Below are positions 1 through 5,648 of a stretch of DNA of 8,636 nt, piece by piece. The position numbers and the translations under genes are program-made. The first letter of the stretch is position 1. Each line of letters begins with the position of its first letter. Source of the stretch: Clostridiales bacterium (GTDB lineage Bacteria > Bacillota > Clostridia > Oscillospirales > JAAYXM01); NCBI GenBank assembly GCA_012515925.1, contig JAAYXM010000016.1:1-8636 (forward strand), given 5' to 3'. The notes under the pieces were generated by a model. It did not search any database. It had not been told where the DNA came from and worked only from the letters and a program-made list of their open reading frames with translations.

Positions 1-36
1 CCATTCTCCGGCGAAATGTCTTTTCCGGGGATTGTA

Positions 37-63
37 CCGGTTTTACCGCCGGTGTAAAACCGG
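37..63. repeat. 27-base palindrome, copy A
   Basis: Perfect ten-base arms, CCGGTTTTAC at 37-46 and GTAAAACCGG at 54-63, flank the loop CGCCGGT. A second copy lies at 179-205. The copies agree at 23 of 27 positions, and the pair at positions 9 and 19 changes from A-T here to G-C there, which keeps the stem. Whether this is a dispersed genomic repeat cannot be judged from one window. Confidence 0.7.
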
Positions 64-108
64 GTGATTGTCTCATCCCGTTGCGGTTTCGCCACGAGGG
101 GCAAGAGC

Positions 109-161
109 CGCCGGGGATGTTCCCCGCGCACGGTGTCCGCCTCGCGGACGGGTCCCCGGCG
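109..161. repeat. Nested inverted repeat, possible structured RNA
   Basis: A perfect nine-base outer stem, CGCCGGGGA at 109-117 and TCCCCGGCG at 153-161, encloses an inner six-base hairpin, GTCCGC at 135-140 and GCGGAC at 144-149, with a loop of three. An alternative small hairpin, GGGGA at 113-117 with TCCCC at 121-125, competes for the same left arm. No RNA family was recognised. The stem is G+C-rich and would be stable in either strand's transcript. Confidence 0.5.
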
Positions 162-178
162 TTAATTTCGAAAGTCCC

Positions 179-205
179 CCGGTTATGCCGCCGGAGCAAA
201 ACCGG
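179..205. repeat. 27-base palindrome, copy B
   Basis: Arms CCGGTTATGC at 179-188 and GCAAAACCGG at 196-205 flank the loop CGCCGGA, with one mismatch at position 7/21 of the arms. This matches copy A at 37-63 in length, loop size and arm sequence. The covarying base pair (9/19) supports a structural role or a shared mobile origin. Confidence 0.65.
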
Positions 206-213
206 AAGTCCTT

Positions 214-267
214 TGCAGGGAGCGCATTTTATGCGTTGATCAGAACGCAGAAAATGCGTTCCCTGCA
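214..267. repeat. Long hairpin with 24-base arms six bases after infA
   Basis: The left arm runs 214-237 and the right arm 244-267, with a six-base loop (GATCAG). The arms begin TGCAGGGA and end TCCCTGCA; 22 of 24 positions pair by Watson-Crick rules and one mismatch would be a G-U wobble in one strand. The right arm ends six bases from the infA stop. On the minus strand the stem is followed by AAAGGACTTCC, not a T-run, so it is not a canonical intrinsic terminator. It could be a repetitive palindromic element, an mRNA 3'-end stabiliser, or both. Confidence 0.8.
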
Positions 268-273
268 TGCCCG

Positions 274-492
274 CTACTTAGAACGCCATGTGATACGGCC
301 GCGGGTCAAATCGTAGGGCGACATCTGTATCGTCACCTTGTCTCCGGGCAGTATCCGGATGAAATTCATCCGCAGCTTGCCCGAGATATGTGCTAGGATT
401 TTATGCCCGTTACCGATGTCCACATGGAACATGGCATTCGGCAACGCCTCGACGACGGTGCCCTCAAGCTCGATTACATCGTCTTTAGCCAA
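274..492 (-). CDS. infA: Translation initiation factor IF-1 (TTG start)
   Basis: IF-1 binds the A site of the 30S subunit and cooperates with IF-2 and IF-3 in start-codon selection. The 72-residue product is exactly the family length and is a single S1/OB-fold domain. It begins MAKDDVIELEGTVVEALPNA, then MFHVDIGNGHKILAHISGKL (21-40), RMNFIRILPGDKVTIQMSPY (41-60), and ends DLTRGRITWRSK, all nearly invariant. The start codon is TTG at 492: the TTG GCT AAA GAC codons match the family start MAKD, no ATG or GTG is near, and AGGGAGGT lies seven bases upstream. The gene is separated by only five bases from the KOW gene. No rpmJ follows it within the window. Confidence 0.97.
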   Translation of the reverse strand: MAKDDVIELEGTVVEALPNAMFHVDIGNGHKILAHISGKLRMNFIRILPGDKVTIQMSPYDLTRGRITWRSK

Positions 493-497
493 GCAAA

Positions 498-794
498 TTA
501 CCTCCCTGCATCCGAAGCGTCAGCTTCGCCGTCTCCCTGCGCGAAACCGGCAAGAGTCCTGCGGATTTCGCTGTTTAATACCTTTTCACTGTTTCTTATC
601 TTTTGGGAAACGCCTGATTCCGATTTTGATACGAGTTTTAAATGCTTTAGGTTTTTCTTTTTCGGGTTTTCAATCTTTCTCATTCGCCCGTCCGCAAGCC
701 AGGCGAAGCCCGATTGAGTTTTAAGCACGAAAAACAAGCGTTTTTTGTCGCGTCCCGAAAGAGACAATACAATATCGCCTAAATCAATCTCCAT
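498..794 (-). CDS. KOW-domain RNA-binding protein (ribosomal L14e/L27e-like)
   Basis: A 98-residue protein between map and infA. The N-terminal 54 residues read as a KOW fold: MEIDLGDIVLSLSGRDKKRL, then FFVLKTQSGFAWLADGRMRK and the basic IENPKKKNLKHLKL, which resembles the small KOW proteins found at this place in many Clostridia and related to eukaryotic/archaeal L14e and L27e. The family is thought to bind RNA; its exact role is not established, and ribosome association is inference from context. Residues 55-98 form a Ser-, Glu- and Lys-rich extension ending DGEADASDAGR that I cannot assign to a domain. I prefer the ATG at 794 (TGAGGT eight bases upstream) to one at 809, which would lie inside map. 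Its last codons, GGG AGG TAA, contain the infA ribosome-binding site. Confidence 0.85.
   Translation of the reverse strand: MEIDLGDIVLSLSGRDKKRLFFVLKTQSGFAWLADGRMRKIENPKKKNLKHLKLVSKSESGVSQKIRNSEKVLNSEIRRTLAGFAQGDGEADASDAGR
500..507 (-). promoter_or_regulatory. Ribosome-binding site of infA inside the end of the KOW gene
   Basis: The minus strand reads AGGGAGGT here, overlapping the last codons and the stop of the KOW gene, with seven bases between it and the TTG at 492. It supports the TTG start of infA, as no ATG or GTG is present in frame upstream. A perfect hairpin (CGAAGC at 513-518 against GCTTCG at 523-528, loop of four) sits six bases upstream, inside the coding sequence. Confidence 0.75.
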
Positions 795-798
795 AGCT

Positions 799-1554
799 TC
801 ATACCTCATCGGCCACTGTCAGTATTTCAGGCCCGTCTGCCGTAATCAGAACCGAGTTTTCGTAATGGGCGGATTTTTTACCGTCACATGTGACTACGGT
901 CCAGCCGTCATCCTTGACTTTAACGGAGTAATCGCCCTGGTTTACCATAGGCTCGATTGCAAGCGTCATACCCTCGCACAGTCGTACGCCGGTGCCCGGC
1001 ATCCCGAAATTCGGAACCTCGGGCTCCTCATGCAGACTTGCGCCTACACCGTGTCCCACAAAGCTGCGGACGATTGAGAATCCGTAATTCTCGACAAACT
1101 TCTGGATTGCGTGCGAAATGTCCGAAATCCTGTTGCCGGGCTTTGCGAACTTAATGCCCTCGAAAAAACTCTGTTTGGTGACGGCAACGAGCTTTTTTGC
1201 CTCCCCGTCGGCTTCGCCGACAATGAATGTGTCCGCGCAGTCGCCGATATACCCGCAATATGTCGCGCCGACATCGATTTTCACCAAATCGCCGTCTTTC
1301 AGCCTCAAACTGCCGGGTATACCGTGAATCACCTCGTGGTTAACGGATATACACGCGGAACCCGGAAAGCCGCCGTAACCCAAAAACGAAGCCGTGGCGC
1401 CGTGGGCTGCGATAACCTCGCTTATAATCTTGTCAAGCTCCTTGGTTGAAACGCCCGCCGTAACGGCACGACCCGCGGTTGCCAGCGCGTTGGCGGCAAT
1501 CCTGCCGGCTCGGCGCATCAGCTCTATTTCGCGTTTGGATTTGATTTTTATCAC
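799..1554 (-). CDS. map: Type I methionine aminopeptidase (GTG start)
   Basis: This enzyme removes the initiator methionine from nascent proteins. The 251-residue product has the length and layout of the short bacterial type I form, without an N-terminal zinc-finger extension. The metal site is complete: D94 (VKIDVGA), D105 (GYIGDCAD), H168 (VGHGV), E201 (AIEPM) and E232 (HYENS). The substrate histidines H77 (NHEVIHGIP) and H175 (SLHEEPEV) are present. The protein begins IKSKREIELMRRAGRIAANA after three residues, matching the family. The start is a GTG at 1554, because a TAA stop lies directly before it and the next in-frame ATG would cut off twelve conserved residues. I see no clear Shine-Dalgarno sequence, so initiation may depend on ribosomes finishing adk eight bases upstream. 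Confidence 0.96.
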   Translation of the reverse strand: MIKIKSKREIELMRRAGRIAANALATAGRAVTAGVSTKELDKIISEVIAAHGATASFLGYGGFPGSACISVNHEVIHGIPGSLRLKDGDLVKIDVGATYCGYIGDCADTFIVGEADGEAKKLVAVTKQSFFEGIKFAKPGNRISDISHAIQKFVENYGFSIVRSFVGHGVGASLHEEPEVPNFGMPGTGVRLCEGMTLAIEPMVNQGDYSVKVKDDGWTVVTCDGKKSAHYENSVLITADGPEILTVADEV

Positions 1555-1562
1555 TTAAGACA

Positions 1563-2207
1563 TCACAACCGTTCCATAATCCCTAACACCGAAAAAACAT
1601 GGTCCTTAGTTTCTTCGATATTCTTCTGCCCGTCCACGGTCAGCAGAATATCTTTATTGGAATAGTACTCAATAAGCGGTTTGGTCTTATCATGATATAC
1701 CTTAAGACGGTCCCTTATAATTTCGGGTGTGTCGTCGGCTCGCCGTACAAGCGCCCCGCCGCAGGAATCGCATTGGTTTTCCTTCCTGGGCGGCTTGTTT
1801 TTAAGGTGATAGGTCGCCCCGCAGCACTTACATACGCGGCGTCCGGACAACCGTCGCTCGATTACCTCATCGGACGCCTCCACCATTAATACCGCGTCGA
1901 TATTTAACCCGATTTCATCAAGCGCCGCCGCTTGTGCCGCGGTTCTCGGTACACCGTCTAAAATAAAGCCGTTTTTGCAGTCAGCCTCCGAGAGGCGGTT
2001 TTTAATAAGCTCTATTATGACGTTATCCGGAACAAGCTTTCCGGCGTCGATGTAGGGCTTTGCGACGCGCCCCAGTTTTGTCCGGTTCAAAATGGCTTCT
2101 CTGAGGATGTTTCCGGTGGATATCGTCGGTATATTAAGCCTCGCTCTTATAATCTCGGCTATCGTACCCTTGCCGGCGCCCGGAGCACCCAATAAAATCA
2201 GCCTCAT
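1563..2207 (-). CDS. adk: Adenylate kinase, zinc-lid form
   Basis: Adenylate kinase interconverts ATP plus AMP and two ADP in the cytoplasm. The 214-residue product starts MRLILLGAPGAGKGT, with the phosphate-binding loop at residues 7-15. The AMP-binding region has STGNILREA (30-38) and FILDGVPRT (81-89). The LID (about 121-158) holds four zinc ligands in the spacing C126-x2-C129-x16-C146-x2-C149, typical of Gram-positive enzymes, plus an extra cysteine at 128. Key arginines are R88, R123, R124, R155, R156. Several usually conserved residues differ: N33 where Asp is common, V86 where Phe is common, and I16 where Gln is common. I infer a lineage feature rather than damage. The ATG at 2207 is preferred to a TTG at 2210, with AGAGG eight bases before it. 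It follows secY by 14 bases, as in most spc operons. Confidence 0.96.
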   Translation of the reverse strand: MRLILLGAPGAGKGTIAEIIRARLNIPTISTGNILREAILNRTKLGRVAKPYIDAGKLVPDNVIIELIKNRLSEADCKNGFILDGVPRTAAQAAALDEIGLNIDAVLMVEASDEVIERRLSGRRVCKCCGATYHLKNKPPRKENQCDSCGGALVRRADDTPEIIRDRLKVYHDKTKPLIEYYSNKDILLTVDGQKNIEETKDHVFSVLGIMERL

Positions 2208-2221
2208 CAAAAAAACCTCTT

Positions 2222-3532
2222 TTATTCTAAAAAGCCCTTGTAGTTGCGCATTATCATCTGTGCTTCAAGCTGCTTTACGGTTTCGAGGGCAACGCCGACG
2301 ACAATCAGTATGGAAGTACCGCCGATGGCGAGTCCCGAAATATTCGAAAACGAACCTACTATTATCGGCAATACCGCGATAATACCCAGGAATATCGCTC
2401 CGAACAGCGTAATCTTGTTCATGACCTTGGTTATGAAGTCCGAGGTCGGGCGTCCGGGACGGAAGCCCGGGATAAACCCGCCGTTGTTCTTCAGATTGTT
2501 TGCTATTTCAATCGGATTATACTGTATCGCCGCGTAAAAGTAACTGAACATAATGATTAAAAGGAAATACATAACGGCATAGAACGAACTCGTCGGCGAG
2601 AAAACATTCTTCTGCATGAAATGCCAGAACGTACCCGCCTGGGGCTGTCTGAAGAACGCCGCTACCGTCATCGGGAATGTGGCAATCGACGACGCGAAGA
2701 TTATCGGCATGACGCCCGACATGTTAACCTTAAGCGGCAGGTGCGTGCTGCGTCCGCCGTATATTTTGCGTCCTACGACCTTTTTAGCGTACTGCACCGG
2801 CAGTCTGCGCTCCGAGTCGGTGATGAACACGATGAATGCGATTACCGCGATGAAAACAACGACAAGCAGAGCGAGCGTAAACCAGTTTATCGCGCCGCTT
2901 TGAAGGTTCCCCCACGCAAGGCTTATCATGGCCGGCCCGCGGGAAACAATGCTGGCGAACAGGATTATCGAAATCCCGTTGCCGATACCGTTGTCGGTGA
3001 TTTGCTCGCCGAGCCACATGATAAACGTGCTGCCCGCGCAGAATGTCAGGATAATGATAATCGCGGCGAAAGACGAATTGATTCCGCCCGTGCTTATCGC
3101 GCTCTGGCCGTCTCCTCCGCCGCGGGCAAGAAGCGTATAGTACGCATAGCCCTGAAGCAGTCCCAACGCGATCGTGGCATAACGGGTTATGGACGCGAGC
3201 TTCTTGCGCCCGGCCTCCCCGCCTTCCTTGACCATGCGTTCAAGCGAGGGAATCGCGACGCTTAAAAGCTGCATGATAATCGAGGCGTTGATATAGGGCT
3301 GTACAGACAGCGCGAATATGTTCGCCTGCGAGAACCCGCCGCCCGACATCGTGTCGAAGAAGCCGAGTATCGTATCTTCGTAAGCCTTGAGAATCTGGCT
3401 TAGAAGCTCACGGTTGATAAACGGAACCGGTATCGCCGAACCGATTCTGAATATTACAAGAATAACAAACGTAAATAAAATCTTCTTGCGCAGGTCAGGT
3501 ATTCTCCACGCGTTTCTGATTGTTTCAATCAA
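2222..3532 (-). CDS. secY: SecY, protein-conducting channel subunit of the Sec translocase (TTG start)
   Basis: SecY forms the inner-membrane channel for secreted and membrane proteins, with SecE and SecG. The 436-residue product has the normal length and about ten hydrophobic segments. It begins MIETIRNAWRIPDLRKKILF before the first membrane helix, which fits the family N-terminus. The plug region and TM2 follow (GGGFSQANIFALSVQPYINA, about residues 64-83). A conserved cytoplasmic loop carries the basic residues (ERRLPVQYAKKVVGRK, 241-256), and a second (GFRPGRPTSD, 356-365) is the SecA/ribosome-contact loop. The end has GGTSILIVVGVALETVKQLE and MIMRNYKGFLE, the family terminus. The start is a TTG directly after the rplO stop; GAGGTGG at 3538-3544 is the ribosome-binding site. 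Confidence 0.97.
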   Translation of the reverse strand: MIETIRNAWRIPDLRKKILFTFVILVIFRIGSAIPVPFINRELLSQILKAYEDTILGFFDTMSGGGFSQANIFALSVQPYINASIIMQLLSVAIPSLERMVKEGGEAGRKKLASITRYATIALGLLQGYAYYTLLARGGGDGQSAISTGGINSSFAAIIIILTFCAGSTFIMWLGEQITDNGIGNGISIILFASIVSRGPAMISLAWGNLQSGAINWFTLALLVVVFIAVIAFIVFITDSERRLPVQYAKKVVGRKIYGGRSTHLPLKVNMSGVMPIIFASSIATFPMTVAAFFRQPQAGTFWHFMQKNVFSPTSSFYAVMYFLLIIMFSYFYAAIQYNPIEIANNLKNNGGFIPGFRPGRPTSDFITKVMNKITLFGAIFLGIIAVLPIIVGSFSNISGLAIGGTSILIVVGVALETVKQLEAQMIMRNYKGFLE

Positions 3533-3973
3533 TTATACCACCTCTACCTTCCCGCCGGCAGCTTCAATCTTCGCCTTTGCGGATTCGGAAAAGGCATTGG
3601 CCTTAACGGTCAGCTTTTTGCCAAGCTCGCCGCCACCCAATACTCTGACGCCGTCCTGAGGCTTCCGAATAATCTTCTTTTGAAGCAGCTCGTCGATGCC
3701 GACAACAGCATCGTCCTCAAAGCAGTTAAGAGCGCTTAAGTTAACAATCGAGTATTTTTTTGCAAAGATATTATTGAATCCCCGTTTGGGAAGGCGTCTT
3801 GTCAGCGGCATCTGCCCGCCCTCAAAACCGATTCGGACACCGCCGCCGGAACGGGCCTTCTGACCCTTATGCCCCCTACCCGCGGTTTTGCCGTTGCCCG
3901 AGCCCGGGCCTCTGCCCTTTCTCTTGGCTTCGCTTGTCGAGCCGGCAGCGGGAGACAATTCATGTAGTTTCAT
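3533..3973 (-). CDS. rplO: Large subunit ribosomal protein L15
   Basis: L15 is a late 50S assembly protein whose long glycine-rich arm threads into 23S rRNA. The 146-residue product starts MKLHELSPAAGSTSEAKRKG, then shows the arm GRGHKGQKARSGGGVRIGFE (about residues 32-51) and GGQMPLTRRLPKRGFNN, which is the L15 signature. The globular C-terminal domain carries VLGGGELGKKLTVKANAFSE and ends AAGGKVEVV. I used the ATG at 3973; an in-frame TTG at 3988 would run into the rpmD stop codon. A GGGGGGTG stretch just upstream is a less perfect ribosome-binding site. The TAA stop directly abuts the secY start codon. Confidence 0.96.
   Translation of the reverse strand: MKLHELSPAAGSTSEAKRKGRGPGSGNGKTAGRGHKGQKARSGGGVRIGFEGGQMPLTRRLPKRGFNNIFAKKYSIVNLSALNCFEDDAVVGIDELLQKKIIRKPQDGVRVLGGGELGKKLTVKANAFSESAKAKIEAAGGKVEVV
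3538..3544 (-). promoter_or_regulatory. Ribosome-binding site of secY, inside the end of rplO
   Basis: The minus strand reads GAGGTGG here, within the last codons of rplO, five to six bases before the TTG at 3532. It decides the start of secY, since no ATG or GTG is nearby in frame and the TTG codon gives the family N-terminus. Its place inside rplO suggests that ribosomes finishing L15 reinitiate on secY. Confidence 0.75.
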
Positions 3974-3988
3974 CGTCGCACCCCCCAA

Positions 3989-4168
3989 CTATTCTTCTTC
4001 TACGCTGACAAGATAGGCGATTTGCTTAATCTTGCCGCGTGTTTGTTCGTTGTCGGGCTGTACGGTGACATCGTTTATTTTTTTAAGACCTAAGGAATTG
4101 GCGGTGGCAATATGGGTTCTGACCCTGCCCGTCAAACTCCTGGTAAGCGTAATCTTAAGCTTTGACAC
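3989..4168 (-). CDS. rpmD: Large subunit ribosomal protein L30 (GTG start, 59 residues)
   Basis: This small gene fills the space between rpsE and rplO. Translating from the GTG at 4168 gives 59 residues starting MSKLKITLTRSLTGRVRTHI, followed by ATANSLGLKKINDVTVQPDN and ending IAYLVSVEEE before a TAG stop. That is the L30 fold and length: a KITLTRS strand, a helix ending in LGLKK, and a final YLV strand. L30 binds 23S rRNA on the 50S solvent side. AGGAGGG at 4177-4183 is nine bases upstream and overlaps the rpsE stop. There is no ATG in a suitable place, so GTG is almost certainly the start. The gene is easy to miss because of its length and start codon. Confidence 0.96.
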   Translation of the reverse strand: MSKLKITLTRSLTGRVRTHIATANSLGLKKINDVTVQPDNEQTRGKIKQIAYLVSVEEE

Positions 4169-4181
4169 GTTCTACGCCCTC

Positions 4182-4685
4182 CTAACCTTGAATTTCGCCG
4201 ACTGTCTTGCCGCGGAGCTCGGCAACCTCCTGCGCGCCGCGCAGAGATTTAAGCCCCTCCATAGTAGCGGTAACGACATTCATCGGATTGTTGGAGCGAA
4301 GGCACTTTGTACGGATATCGCGGATTCCCGCGGCCTCAAGCACGGCGCGAACGGGTCCGCCCGCGATAACTCCGGTACCCGGAGCCGCCGGCTTAAGCAA
4401 AACCTCTCCGGCGCCGAACTTGCCCACGACCTCATGCGGGATTGTGGTGCCGAGCATCGTGATTTTGACGAGGTTCTTCTTCGCGTCTTCGATTCCCTTT
4501 CTGATAGCGTCGGGAATTTCCGAAGCCTTTCCGAGTCCGAAGCCCACGGTTCCCTTCTCGTCACCCACGACGACAAGTGCCGCAAATTTAAATATACGTC
4601 CGCCCTTAACAGTCTTAGCGACGCGGTTTAGTGAAACAACGCGTTCCTGAAAACCGTCCGACGGGGTTTCATGTTTTCCTGCCAT
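4182..4685 (-). CDS. rpsE: Small subunit ribosomal protein S5
   Basis: S5 sits at the mRNA entry site near S3 and S4 and affects decoding fidelity; in other bacteria changes in its N-terminal loop give spectinomycin resistance. The product is 167 residues, the normal length. FQERVVSLNRVAKTVKGGRI (residues 12-31) is the double-stranded-RNA-binding part that includes the spectinomycin loop; it looks wild type, with no loop deletion. GDEKGTVGFGLGKASEIPDA (41-60) and GPVRAVLEAAGIRDIRTKCL follow, as does the end segment ending VGEIQG. A GGAGGAGGT sequence lies about nine bases before the ATG. The TAG stop overlaps the Shine-Dalgarno sequence of rpmD. Confidence 0.98.
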   Translation of the reverse strand: MAGKHETPSDGFQERVVSLNRVAKTVKGGRIFKFAALVVVGDEKGTVGFGLGKASEIPDAIRKGIEDAKKNLVKITMLGTTIPHEVVGKFGAGEVLLKPAAPGTGVIAGGPVRAVLEAAGIRDIRTKCLRSNNPMNVVTATMEGLKSLRGAQEVAELRGKTVGEIQG

Positions 4686-4706
4686 ATCTACACTACCTCC
4701 TCCCGG

Positions 4707-5066
4707 TTAAAACTCGAGGCCGCCCTCACGGGCGCCTTCCGCCAGCTGCTTAACCCGTCCGTGATAAAGGTAGCCGCCGCGATCGAATACAACCGACTTT
4801 ATACCCTTTTCCTTTGCGCGTTCGGCAATGGCGAGACCAACCTTCTTCGCGGCTTCGGCATTGCCGCCCTTTTCCTCAAAGCCTTTTTCCAAAGTGCTCG
4901 CGGACACGAGGGTTTTGCCGGATGTATCGTCGATTATCTGCGCATAAATATTGGTCAGACTGCGAAACACGTTCAGACGCGGCCGTTCGGCTGTGCCGTA
5001 TATTTTCGCCCTAACTCTCTTATGGCGTGTCATGCGCTTTTTATTAGAGTCTACTTTATTAATCAT
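4707..5066 (-). CDS. rplR: Large subunit ribosomal protein L18
   Basis: L18 binds 5S rRNA with L5 and anchors it to the 50S subunit. The 119-residue protein starts MINKVDSNKKRMTRHKRVRA; its basic N-terminal arm is the 5S-binding extension. TAERPRLNVFRSLTNIYAQI (about residues 25-44), then DDTSGKTLVSAST, match the core, and VVFDRGGYLYHGRVKQLAEG-AREGGLEF is the conserved end. The start at 5066 is preferred to an in-frame GTG at 5084, because the GAGGTG ribosome-binding site overlaps that GTG and sits about ten bases before the ATG at 5066. Confidence 0.96.
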   Translation of the reverse strand: MINKVDSNKKRMTRHKRVRAKIYGTAERPRLNVFRSLTNIYAQIIDDTSGKTLVSASTLEKGFEEKGGNAEAAKKVGLAIAERAKEKGIKSVVFDRGGYLYHGRVKQLAEGAREGGLEF

Positions 5067-5088
5067 AATAAAGGCACACCTCACTTAA

Positions 5089-5634
5089 TTACTTCTTGCC
5101 GCCGGCTTTGCCTTCCTTGCGGCGGATAACTTCGTCCACATATTTGATTCCCTTGCCCTTATACGGCTCGGGCGGTCTTTTCTCGCGGATTTCGGCGGCA
5201 AATTGCCCTACCGCCTGTTTATCCGGACCGCTGACGATAATCTTGTTCGGAGCCGGCACGTCAACCGTAATTCCGGGGATTTCGTCCATCGTGACCTGAT
5301 GCGAATATCCCAGGTTCATGACAAGCTGCTTGCCCTGCTTCGCGGCGCGATAACCCACGCCGTTAACCTCAAGCTCCTTGGTGTACCCGCTGGTGACACC
5401 GAAGACCATGTTGTATATAAGGCTTCTTGTCAAACCGTGAAGGCTTTTATGTTTCTTTTCGTCGGTGGGGCGGGACACCGTAACGGTATCTCCCTCAACC
5501 TTGATAAGCATCTCCGGACTAAGCTTTTGATTCAATGTGCCCTTGGGACCCTTGACCGTTATCGTGTTGTCCTCGCCGAGAGTGACGGTAACGCCCGAGG
5601 GAATTGAAATCGGAGCTTTTCCTATTCGTGACAT
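5089..5634 (-). CDS. rplF: Large subunit ribosomal protein L6
   Basis: L6 lies on the 50S subunit near the sarcin-ricin loop, where elongation factors bind. With the chosen start it is 181 residues, close to the family norm. It opens MSRIGKAPISIPSGVTVTLG and shows the two related domains of the family: the first runs to about residue 82, the second carries LVMNLGYSHQVTMDEIPGIT and ends with the signature RPPEPYKGKGIKYVDEVIRR. The C-terminus is the usual basic KEGKAGGKK. I chose the ATG at 5634 rather than the in-frame upstream codon at 5655, which would overlap rpsH; AAGGAGG lies nine bases before 5634. Confidence 0.97.
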   Translation of the reverse strand: MSRIGKAPISIPSGVTVTLGEDNTITVKGPKGTLNQKLSPEMLIKVEGDTVTVSRPTDEKKHKSLHGLTRSLIYNMVFGVTSGYTKELEVNGVGYRAAKQGKQLVMNLGYSHQVTMDEIPGITVDVPAPNKIIVSGPDKQAVGQFAAEIREKRPPEPYKGKGIKYVDEVIRRKEGKAGGKK

Positions 5635-5648
5635 AAATCGGTTCCTCC

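Larger units (their letters stand above)
1..273. other. Gene-free, palindrome-rich stretch downstream of infA; no rpmJ seen
   Basis: No credible protein or RNA gene was found in these 273 bases. In Clostridia the short gene rpmJ (L36) usually follows infA directly, but neither its N-terminus (MKVRPSVK) nor its CxxC zinc motif appears in any reading. The stretch holds four palindromes: 37-63, 109-161, 179-205 and 214-267, spaced by non-palindromic DNA. There is no T-run after the hairpins on the operon strand, so no intrinsic terminator is supported. The window ends here, so rpmJ or rpsM could begin just beyond base 1. Confidence 0.6.

Noticed and set aside
31..53. Possible promoter on the minus strand, with -10-like TACAAT at 31-36
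   Set aside because: The -10 is close to consensus, but the hexamer 17 bases upstream (TTTTAC) is poor and is part of the palindrome at 37-63.
214..267. The long hairpin after infA as an intrinsic terminator
   Set aside because: No T-run follows the stem on the minus strand, and the stem is much longer than usual.
68..316. An 82-codon open frame on the plus strand across the palindrome-rich spacer and the end of infA
   Set aside because: Arg/Pro-rich, no family resemblance, built from the repeats and the antisense of infA.
502..511. ATGCAGGGA before infA and again in the hairpin after infA, as flanking repeats of an inserted element
   Set aside because: Nine shared bases, one set of which is the ribosome-binding site of infA, are most simply chance; infA is in its normal place.
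2621..3265. A 214-codon open frame on the plus strand opposite secY
   Set aside because: Charged, domain-free sequence antisense to a clear SecY; a shadow frame.
3531..3537. TATAAT-like string at the rplO-secY junction
   Set aside because: It includes the rplO stop codon, lacks a -35 partner and lies within a tightly coupled gene pair.
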